From: Chitinophagaceae bacterium UBA3961
Lineage (GTDB): Bacteria; Bacteroidota; Bacteroidia; Chitinophagales; Chitinophagaceae
NCBI GenBank assembly: GCA_002385265.1
Contig: DGDD01000146.1
Span: 1-21,971 of the forward strand
Length of the DNA: 21,971 nt
Direction: 5' to 3'
Of the stretch, positions 15,497-21,698 are shown piece by piece. Position 1 is the first letter of the stretch; each line of letters starts with the position of its first letter. The notes beneath the pieces are model-generated. The model saw only the letters and a program-made list of their open reading frames with translations, made no database searches and was not told the origin of the DNA. A program made the position numbers and the translations under genes.

Positions 15497-17569
15497 ATGC
15501 GTATTTTTGATTTTTGCAAAAAGATTCTATTGAAGAACATTCACGTACTTATTGGAATATTCTTTTTTGCAGTGGCTTCTTTGCCGCTGCATTCTTTTGC
15601 TCAAATAAGAGGATTGCAAGGAGCCGCAGGCAGAGTAGGGAATTTTGGAAGAGGGGCTACCTCCGGTAAGGCAGATAGTTTGCAACACCGCACAGGAATG
15701 GAAGATTCGATAACCATCAAATTCCGATATTTCGATTCCAGCAAAATGACGGTTTTTGATTCCAGTATCATCGATTTTACACGAAGAGTTCCTCAAAAAT
15801 GGACACAGGTCAATTTGGGCAACTCCGGTACTGCAACCGAAGAACGGTTTTTTAGCCCCTTGTACAAAGCTGGATGGGATCATGGTTTTCATTCTTTCGA
15901 TGTTTATAACTTCACCCTCGAGCAAACTCGCTTTTACAATACCACCCGTCCGTACACTGAATTAAATTACTTACTGGGAAGTGTATCTGAACAAATGATT
16001 GGTATTCTGCATACTCAGAATATCAAGCCCAATTGGAATGCTGCTTTTCAATATCGACTGATCAATTCACCGGGAACCTTTCAAAATCAGAATTCAAATC
16101 ATAACAACTATCGGTTCACTTCTTGGTATCAATCGCCCAATAAACGCTATCAAAACTTTTTAGTACTCTTAGGGAATAAGTTGATGGTAGGGGAGAACGG
16201 TGGTATTAAAACAGATGAAAACTATTTAGACAGTAGTTCTTATCTCGACAATCGTTTTGTGATTCCTACTAAAATTGGAGCAACAAGTTCCGGTGCTCGT
16301 AATTTTTTTACAACAAATATTCCAACCGGGTCCTATTATACCAATGCTACCTATTTGTTCAGGCAACAATACGATTTAGGTCAAAAAGATTCAATTGAGG
16401 TTAACGACTCTACCACCATTCGATTGTTTTACCCCCGTTTGCGTTGGGAGCATACCATTTCATACAATACATATAATTACAGATTTACAGACATAGCTGC
16501 CGACAGCGCTTACTATAAAAATACGTTCAATATTGATGTGGCATCGGGCACTACAAAAGTTTTTCGGAGAGATATGTGGAAAGAGTTATTGAATGATGTT
16601 TCTATCTATCAATTTCCGGATGCAAAAAACTCATTGCAGTTTTTTAAAGTTGGGGCTAGCTTTCAAACCTTACAAGGGAATTTCGATACAGGCTTAGTAA
16701 CCAAATCGTTCACCAATATTTGGCTGCACGGCGAGTACCGTAATAAAACGCGTAATAAAAAATGGGACATTTTCGCAAAAGGCGCGTTTTACCTCAGTGG
16801 CTTCAACTCAGGCGATTACAATGCTCAAGTGAATTTGCAAAGATTGGTTTCTGATAAGTTTGGTTATGTAACACTTGCATTCGAAAATGTGAATAGAACA
16901 CCCTCCTATACATTCGAAGGCATGAGCAGTTTCTATCTGGCATCAACTGTTCAAACCTTCAATAAAGAGAACCACACGAAGTTTTATGCTGCAATTGATC
17001 GTCCAAAGAAACGATTGAAATTATTTGCACAATACCAATTGCTGAATAATTATACTTATTTCAAGAACTATTTTGAAGCTGCACAAGAGACCGGTTTGTT
17101 TACCGTGTTACAAGCAGGAGTGGAGAAAGACTTCAAACTGGGTAAGAAAGGATGGCATTGGAGAACTTGGATCCTTTTACAACAGAAAGCCGGCAATGCG
17201 GAAGTGAATTTACCCTTGATTAGCACCCGCAACCAATTTGCATACGATGGAAACTTAGGATATAAGAACTTAAACTTGAGCGCGGGACTTGAGTTCCGTT
17301 ATTTTACAGCTTACAAAGCCAACAACTACTCACCGGTTTTGGGGCAGTTTTTCTATCAAAACACAGAGACCATCAAAATGCGTTTGCCGGAAGTAACAGG
17401 CTTTGTTCATTTCCGCATTCGGAGCTTCACCTCCTATATTCGTTTCGAGAACTTGAATGCGCTGAACCCCGCCACGGGCACTTTCACCAAAAACAATATC
17501 CTTTTGGGCAGTTACCCAAGCCCCGGAATGCTCATTAAAATAGGTGTTTTCTGGAGCTTCGTGAACTAA
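15497..17569 (+). CDS. Putative porin of Bacteroidota (Porin_10-type outer-membrane protein)
   Basis: The 690-residue protein has a signal peptide ending LHSFA|Q (residue 35) and a polar linker, then DSITIKFRYFDSSKMTVFDSSIIDFTRR, a pattern typical of the Bacteroidota 'putative porin' family. The rest is a long series of amphipathic aromatic-rich beta-strands, closing with a terminal strand IKIGVFWSFVN. It should be an outer-membrane barrel with an N-terminal periplasmic part; the solute is unknown. It follows the nucleoside phosphorylase gene by 38 bp; from memory, that adjacency occurs in other Bacteroidota too. The start is uncertain: the 11 residues before residue 12 (TTG at 15530, giving a compact (M)KNIHVLIGIFFFAV signal peptide) overlap a -7-like TATTTTTG at 15502-15509. 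Confidence 0.85.
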   Translation: MRIFDFCKKILLKNIHVLIGIFFFAVASLPLHSFAQIRGLQGAAGRVGNFGRGATSGKADSLQHRTGMEDSITIKFRYFDSSKMTVFDSSIIDFTRRVPQKWTQVNLGNSGTATEERFFSPLYKAGWDHGFHSFDVYNFTLEQTRFYNTTRPYTELNYLLGSVSEQMIGILHTQNIKPNWNAAFQYRLINSPGTFQNQNSNHNNYRFTSWYQSPNKRYQNFLVLLGNKLMVGENGGIKTDENYLDSSSYLDNRFVIPTKIGATSSGARNFFTTNIPTGSYYTNATYLFRQQYDLGQKDSIEVNDSTTIRLFYPRLRWEHTISYNTYNYRFTDIAADSAYYKNTFNIDVASGTTKVFRRDMWKELLNDVSIYQFPDAKNSLQFFKVGASFQTLQGNFDTGLVTKSFTNIWLHGEYRNKTRNKKWDIFAKGAFYLSGFNSGDYNAQVNLQRLVSDKFGYVTLAFENVNRTPSYTFEGMSSFYLASTVQTFNKENHTKFYAAIDRPKKRLKLFAQYQLLNNYTYFKNYFEAAQETGLFTVLQAGVEKDFKLGKKGWHWRTWILLQQKAGNAEVNLPLISTRNQFAYDGNLGYKNLNLSAGLEFRYFTAYKANNYSPVLGQFFYQNTETIKMRLPEVTGFVHFRIRSFTSYIRFENLNALNPATGTFTKNNILLGSYPSPGMLIKIGVFWSFVN

Positions 17570-17641
17570 TAATCCAACCAAGTTAACCAAGGGAATTGCG
17601 CTAAACTTAATCTAAACCATCAGTTCTCAATACTTTAAATT

Positions 17642-17739
17642 TCTTCCTCGCCTCCTCCTTCCTCCCTCCTCCATCTTTGTATTTCCTCGCTCCTCGCTCC
17701 CCGTCTCCTCGTTCCTCTTCTCCTCTTTTTCCTTTTTGT
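17642..17739. repeat. Pyrimidine-rich degenerate heptanucleotide array, TCCTCGC type
   Basis: An almost pure C/T tract on the plus strand, with a 7-bp period kept in one phase from 17656 to about 17704: TCCTTCC, TCCCTCC, TCCATCT, TTGTATT, TCCTCGC, TCCTCGC, TCCCCGT. More degenerate units follow to about 17739. It lies between the porin stop codon and the promoter of the metal operon. No coding potential is seen. Confidence 0.65.
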
Positions 17740-17758
17740 TAAAATCAACCCCCACCCA

Positions 17759-17788
17759 TTTGAACTCTGCCAATTTGTACTAATTTTG
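17759..17788 (+). promoter_or_regulatory. Promoter of the metal-handling operon (-33 and -7)
   Basis: TTTG (17759-17762), an 18-bp spacer and TAATTTTG (17781-17788) closely match the Bacteroidota consensus. The ATG at 17796 is only 7 bp downstream of the -7 element, so the 5' leader must be very short or absent. No obvious metalloregulator dyad was found around it. Confidence 0.65.
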
Positions 17789-17795
17789 TTCCGAA

Positions 17796-18179
17796 ATGAA
17801 AAAAGCCCTGCTTTCCATATTGGCCGTTTTGTACCTCACCATCACCAGTGGTTTGGTAGTGAATTGGCATTATTGCATGGGCCGATTAGCATCCATCGAC
17901 TACGGCGCTTACGAAAACAAAGTTTGTGGTAAGTGTGGGATGAAAGACAAAAAGGGTTGTTGCGAAACAGAACACCAATTCTTGAAAGTTGACGATGCAC
18001 ATCAGTTAGTAAAACTTCAATTCGAGTTCAACGCATTTGCTATTGAAGCGCCAAAATACGTGGCTCTTACACAACAATACATTCCTCAAGCAGATCAGTT
18101 TATTACGTATCAATCCCATGCACCACCTAATTTGGAGCTAAATAAACTGTATCCTTCCATTAATGTTTTTAGAATTTAG
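17796..18179 (+). CDS. HYC_CC_PP family small exported protein
   Basis: The 127-residue protein has an N-terminal hydrophobic segment (about 4-23) that may be a signal peptide or anchor, then HYC at 25-27, CGKCGM with Cys44 and Cys47, the vicinal pair Cys55-Cys56 in GCCETEH, and PP at 110-111 in SHAPPN. These three marks define the Bacteroidota 'HYC_CC_PP' family, which I recognise from annotation; its function is unknown. Cys, His and Met residues are concentrated in the first 60 residues, which fits soft-metal (for example copper) binding. It is first in the operon with the HMA protein and the HMA-TonB receptor. The last three codons and stop fall inside a large hairpin that continues to the next gene. 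Confidence 0.85.
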   Translation: MKKALLSILAVLYLTITSGLVVNWHYCMGRLASIDYGAYENKVCGKCGMKDKKGCCETEHQFLKVDDAHQLVKLQFEFNAFAIEAPKYVALTQQYIPQADQFITYQSHAPPNLELNKLYPSINVFRI

Positions 18180-18233
18180 TAGAGACTGTTCAATCGAAAC
18201 AGCCTCACTATTATTTATTATTCTAAAAACATT
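18162..18233 (+). promoter_or_regulatory. 72-nt imperfect hairpin between the HYC_CC_PP and HMA genes
   Basis: Outer arms AATGTTTTTAGAAT (18162-18175) and ATTCTAAAAACATT (18220-18233) are a perfect 14-bp inverted repeat. Inside, TAGT/ACTA, GAG/CTC and CTGTT/AACAG continue the pairing around a 7-nt loop (18191-18197), with one bulged A (18181), one A-C mismatch and an asymmetric internal loop. In all 26 base pairs. It covers the upstream stop codon and ends 4 nt before the ATG at 18238. There is no T-run, so it is not a standard terminator. Confidence 0.75.
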
Positions 18234-18237
18234 TTAT

Positions 18238-18765
18238 ATGAAAATCTTAAGTTTTGTAATCACATTATCATTCTTCTTCGTAAGCAACTCTTTCGCACAA
18301 AAGTCTGAAACCATTCCTGTGTCAGGAAATTGTGGCATGTGCAAAAACACCATTGAGAAAGCAGCAAAGTCTGCCGGTGCAACAACCGCCACTTGGGATA
18401 AAAACACTAAGAAGCTTAATGTAACTTATAGCGCAAGCACTAATGCGGAAAAAATCCAAAAAGCTGTTGCAGCAGCAGGATACGATACCCGCGATTTTAA
18501 AGCAAACGATGCCGCTTACGAAAAGCTGCCTTCTTGCTGCCATTACGATCGTTCCGGCAATGCTTCTAAAGTGGATGCCAAGCACGATAATCACGAAGCT
18601 CATGACGCCAGTAAATGCACAAAAGAGAATTGCAAAGAATGCGGTGATCATGCAAAAACTGCTTCTTGTTGTGCCGATGGTAAATGCACCGACAAATGTG
18701 AAAAAGTTGACGGTAAGTGCAAAGACATGGCCGCATGCAAAGACAAATCTTGCTGCAAATCTTAA
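18238..18765 (+). CDS. Exported HMA-domain protein with metallothionein-like Cys/His-rich tail
   Basis: The ATG at 18238 (MKILSFVITLSFFF) gives a good signal peptide cut after NSFA (residue 20); an upstream frame extension into the previous gene is rejected. The 175-residue protein has one heavy-metal-associated (HMA) domain, about residues 24-88, with the metal-binding CGMC (Cys32, Cys35). After LPSCCHY (Cys100-Cys101) comes a charged tail with 11 more cysteines (127-173) and several histidines, including vicinal pairs at 144-145 and 172-173. Total cysteines: 15. It should be a periplasmic metal carrier or buffer, most likely for copper. The next gene encodes a receptor with a related HMA module, so direct metal hand-over is plausible but inferred. 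Confidence 0.87.
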   Translation: MKILSFVITLSFFFVSNSFAQKSETIPVSGNCGMCKNTIEKAAKSAGATTATWDKNTKKLNVTYSASTNAEKIQKAVAAAGYDTRDFKANDAAYEKLPSCCHYDRSGNASKVDAKHDNHEAHDASKCTKENCKECGDHAKTASCCADGKCTDKCEKVDGKCKDMAACKDKSCCKS

Positions 18766-18789
18766 TTCCAACCTCCTAAACATTATAGG

Positions 18790-21336
18790 ATGAAAAAAAG
18801 AATAGGGAGTATCGGCTTTATGCTGATACTCTTCTTCCATTTGCATGCGCAGCAAGCAAAAGACTCCACTGTTCATTTTTGGGTGAATGGCCTTTGCGAT
18901 ATGTGTAAAGACCGAATCGAAAATGCAGTAAAGAAAAAAGGCGTGTCTGTTGCAACATGGGATGAAAACACAAAAGAAATCACAATCAGTTACGATCCTT
19001 CTAAAATCAAACTGATTCATTTACATCAATGGATTGCCAATGTTGGTCACGATACCAAGCTTAGAACAGCAACCACCACCATGTACAATAGTTTGCCTGA
19101 ATGCTGTAAGTACCGCGATATGGACAAAGCTACGCACGACGGTGAAGCAGAATCGGGCCATGATGATCATTCAGTTGATCAACCAAGTATTGTTAAGGGG
19201 GTGGTACTAAAAGAAACCGGTAAAGGTGCATTTGTTCCGCTCTTAGGAGCAACGGTACAATGGATCGAAAGTAAAGAAACGGTTTTGACCGACTCTAACG
19301 GGGTTTTTAAAATACCCATGCTTGGAGTTGGAAAAGAATTGGTGATCAGTTATACAGGATTAAAATCTGACACCTTGGTTATTACAGATTCGAAAGATCT
19401 GAAAATGGTAGTGGTGTCGGGAACAATGTTGAAGCAAGTTGAAGTAACGGCCCGTCAACGTTCCTTGTACAGTTCCAGTGCCAGTATCATGCGAACACAA
19501 GTGATATCGGAACGAGAACTGTTCAAAGCCGCTTGTTGCAACTTAAGTGAGAGCTTTGAAACCAATCCTTCAGTAGAAGCTAACTACAACGATGCCATCA
19601 CAGGAACCAAGCAAATTCAAATGCTGGGTCTTAGTGGAGTATACTCACAACTTACAGTTGAAAGCATGCCCGGTCCACGTGGATTGGCCACAGCATCCGG
19701 ACTCGGGTTTATTCCCGGGCCTTGGGTTGAATCGATTCAAATAAGCAAAGGTGTTGGATCTGTTGTCAACGGCTTTGAAAGCATTACCGGACAAATTAAT
19801 GTAGAGTTGAAGAAACCTGAAAAGGCAGAGCGACTCTTTGCAAACGCTTACGTAAATGATATGGGAAAAGCCGATTTCAATCTCGACTTGGCTCATAAAA
19901 TTTCCGGTAAATGGTCTACTGCTTTACTCTTGCATCATAATTTCATGAACAATACCATGGCTGATGCAAATAAAGATGGATTTCGAGATATTCCTACCGG
20001 TTATACTTCTACGTTTCAGAATCGCTGGAAATTCGATAACGGAAAAGGATGGATGGCTCAATTTGGTGTGAAAGGTTTGTGGGATGATAAAACAGGAGGG
20101 ATGACCGATTTCAATCCTAAAACTGATCAATACTCTACACATCATTACGGTTTTGGAATCAATACCGTTCGTTGGGAAGGATTCAGTAAACTAGGATATG
20201 TTTTTCCCGAGAAGAAATACAAGAGTATTGGCTTGCAAGTAGCGTACAACTATCACAATCAAGGAAGTTATTTCGGTCAAACACGTTACGATGCCAAACA
20301 AAACGGACTCTATTCCAATTTGATTTACCAATCTATAATTGGAAATACCAACCATAAGTTTAGAACCGGGCTCTCTGCTTCTTCCGACAAATTCGAAGAA
20401 TTCTTCAGAAGTACTCCCTACAACAGAACAGAAAACATTGCCGGTGCATTCTTTGAGTACACCTACTCTTACTTAAATGAGTTCAATGTTGTGGCTGGAA
20501 TACGCGCCGATCATCATTCTATTTACGGAACATTTTACACACCCCGTTTGCATGTTCGATATGAACCGGTAAAGGGATCAGTGTTAAGAGTAGCAACAGG
20601 AGCAGGAAGAAGAACTGTCAATGTATTTGCAGAAAATATGGGCGCGATGGCATCGAGCAGAACTTGGTTAACGAACGGGTTATATCCCTTTCAGCAAGAG
20701 AAAGCATGGAATACCGGTTTTACGTTTGATCAAAGTTTTCAATTGTTTCAGCGCAATGCCAGTTTCAGTGCCGATTACTATTACACCCAATTCAAGGATC
20801 AAGTTGTGGTGGATATGGAAAACCCGACCCTTCTTCAGTTTTATCAGTTAAGAGGTAAGTCTTATTCTCACAGCGCACAAGTTGAATTGTCTTTTGAACC
20901 ATTACCTAAATTGGAAATGCGCTTAGCTTACCGTTGGGTGGATGTAAAAACGACGTACAACAGTGGATTATTGGAGAAACCTTTGGTGGCCAGAGACCGA
21001 GCCTTCGCCAACATTGCGTACGAATGGAAGCGTTGGAAGATCGATGCTACCGCCAATAGAGTAGGGCAGAAACGGATCCCGTATAGCAGTAGTCCCGAAG
21101 CTACGCAGGAGCGCTCACCGGCCTATGTTATTTTCAATGCGCAGCTAACACATGCTATTGGAAAGAAAAAAACGTTCGATTTATATATAGGTGGAGAAAA
21201 CCTATCCAACTATTTTCAAAAGAACAGCGTCTTAAGTGCAGCCGACCCCTTTGGTCCCAACTTCGATGCGTCCTTGGTTTGGGGTCCGGTGTATGGAAGA
21301 ATGTTTTATGCGGGGTTCAGATATAAGATCAAGTGA
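18790..21336 (+). CDS. TonB-dependent receptor with N-terminal HMA domain (probable soft-metal receptor)
   Basis: The 848-residue protein has a signal peptide (1-20, HLHA|Q), an HMA-like domain (about 27-95, CDMC with Cys36 and Cys39), and LPECCKY (Cys105-Cys106) followed by a His/Asp-rich linker (GHDDHS). A CarboxypepD_reg-like domain follows (about 133-210), then the plug (about 225-340) containing AACCNLSESFETNPSV with Cys249-Cys250 and TGTKQIQMLGLSGVYSQ. The rest is a barrel ending YAGFRYKIK. It imports a ligand through the outer membrane using TonB energy. The periplasmic HMA domain and neighbours point to copper or another soft metal; the substrate is inferred. It starts 24 bp after the HMA gene, and a 5-bp stem (TCCTA/TAGGA) touches its start codon. 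Confidence 0.9.
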   Translation: MKKRIGSIGFMLILFFHLHAQQAKDSTVHFWVNGLCDMCKDRIENAVKKKGVSVATWDENTKEITISYDPSKIKLIHLHQWIANVGHDTKLRTATTTMYNSLPECCKYRDMDKATHDGEAESGHDDHSVDQPSIVKGVVLKETGKGAFVPLLGATVQWIESKETVLTDSNGVFKIPMLGVGKELVISYTGLKSDTLVITDSKDLKMVVVSGTMLKQVEVTARQRSLYSSSASIMRTQVISERELFKAACCNLSESFETNPSVEANYNDAITGTKQIQMLGLSGVYSQLTVESMPGPRGLATASGLGFIPGPWVESIQISKGVGSVVNGFESITGQINVELKKPEKAERLFANAYVNDMGKADFNLDLAHKISGKWSTALLLHHNFMNNTMADANKDGFRDIPTGYTSTFQNRWKFDNGKGWMAQFGVKGLWDDKTGGMTDFNPKTDQYSTHHYGFGINTVRWEGFSKLGYVFPEKKYKSIGLQVAYNYHNQGSYFGQTRYDAKQNGLYSNLIYQSIIGNTNHKFRTGLSASSDKFEEFFRSTPYNRTENIAGAFFEYTYSYLNEFNVVAGIRADHHSIYGTFYTPRLHVRYEPVKGSVLRVATGAGRRTVNVFAENMGAMASSRTWLTNGLYPFQQEKAWNTGFTFDQSFQLFQRNASFSADYYYTQFKDQVVVDMENPTLLQFYQLRGKSYSHSAQVELSFEPLPKLEMRLAYRWVDVKTTYNSGLLEKPLVARDRAFANIAYEWKRWKIDATANRVGQKRIPYSSSPEATQERSPAYVIFNAQLTHAIGKKKTFDLYIGGENLSNYFQKNSVLSAADPFGPNFDASLVWGPVYGRMFYAGFRYKIK

Positions 21337-21337
21337 T

Positions 21338-21372
21338 TTAATAATTAAGAATTATTAATTAATAATGAATGG
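21338..21372. repeat. AT-rich degenerate heptanucleotide array, TTAATAA type
   Basis: Five in-phase 7-bp units beginning 1 bp after the receptor stop codon: TTAATAA, TTAAGAA, TTATTAA, TTAATAA, TGAATGG. The first part can also pair as a 9-bp AT-only hairpin (21338-21346 with 21350-21358), but there is no T-run. The heptad period is the more economical description. Confidence 0.55.
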
Positions 21373-21410
21373 TTTATAGGCGAATTTTTCCGGTTTATTA
21401 GGAACTACGG

Positions 21411-21445
21411 CCCAAAGCCTAAAGCCTAACGCCCAACACCCCAAC
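21411..21445. repeat. Degenerate heptanucleotide array, CCTAAAG type (5 units)
   Basis: Units CCCAAAG, CCTAAAG, CCTAACG, CCCAACA and CCCCAAC are in phase. The 16-mer CCTAACGCCCAACACC (21425-21440) is identical to 12518-12533 in the other array, in the same orientation on the plus strand. Confidence 0.75.
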
Positions 21446-21476
21446 TCAACATATTATCCCTCTGAAACTACTAAGC

Positions 21477-21505
21477 TCCCCTCGCACTTGCGAGGGGATT
21501 CTTAT
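21477..21505 (+). terminator. Hairpin, probable terminator of the metal operon
   Basis: TCCCCTCGC (21477-21485), loop ACTT, GCGAGGGGA (21490-21498) is a perfect 9-bp GC-rich stem followed by a T-containing stretch (TTCTTATTG). It is about 140 bp after the receptor stop codon. The T-run is weak, so a dispersed repeat element is the alternative. Confidence 0.5.
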
Positions 21506-21517
21506 TGTCAGACCAAA

Positions 21518-21559
21518 CCCAAAGCCTGAAATCTAAGGCCCAAAGCCAAACACTTAAAG
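21518..21559. repeat. Degenerate heptanucleotide array, CCTAAAG type (6 units)
   Basis: Six in-phase units: CCCAAAG, CCTGAAA, TCTAAGG, CCCAAAG, CCAAACA, CTTAAAG. It is out of phase with the array at 21411-21445 and is separated from it by the hairpin at 21477-21498. Confidence 0.65.
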
Positions 21560-21570
21560 ACTGCTACAAC

Positions 21571-21608
21571 AAAACTCAAAAACTCAAAACTTAAAAACTT
21601 ACAACTTT
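21571..21608. repeat. A-rich short repeat, AAAACTC/AAAACTT type
   Basis: Five units of 7 or 8 bp: AAAACTC, AAAAACTC, AAAACTT, AAAAACTT, ACAACTTT. The period alternates between 7 and 8, so it is a looser relative of the heptad arrays. Confidence 0.5.
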
Positions 21609-21660
21609 CACTAAACCTCATTTTCCCCACTCACCATTAGTGTCTTCTCAAATAAAAACG

Positions 21661-21668
21661 TATATTTG
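21661..21668 (+). promoter_or_regulatory. -7 promoter element of the last gene
   Basis: TATATTTG matches TAnnTTTG exactly. TTAG (21637-21640), 20 bp upstream, is a 3-of-4 match to the -33 TTTG. The operator half-sites begin immediately after this element. Confidence 0.6.
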
Positions 21669-21697
21669 TCTAAATATTAATTTAGACATATCTAAAA
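21667..21697 (+). promoter_or_regulatory. Candidate metalloregulator operator with three alternating half-sites
   Basis: TGTCTAAAT (21667-21675) and ATTTAGACA (21680-21688) are perfect 9-bp arms around ATTA. A third half-site, TCTAAAA (21691-21697), forms a second dyad, TTTAGA-CATA-TCTAAA, with the middle one. Half-sites start at 21669, 21680 and 21691, each 11 bp apart. The block overlaps the end of the -7 element and the expected transcription start, a repressor-type location. Its shape resembles DtxR/MntR-family sites; the regulator is not identified. Confidence 0.6.
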
Positions 21698-21698
21698 A

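Noticed and set aside
18162..18233. Standard intrinsic terminator between the first two genes of the metal operon
   Set aside because: There is no T-run after the stem, the top of the stem is not GC-rich, and the next gene starts 4 nt later and clearly belongs to the same functional set.
18322..19020. Long open frame on the minus strand (232 codons) opposite the HMA gene and the receptor start
   Set aside because: It is the antisense of two well-supported genes; its many Cys and Phe residues are mirror products of the Cys/Lys-rich tail. It has no recognisable domain or promoter.
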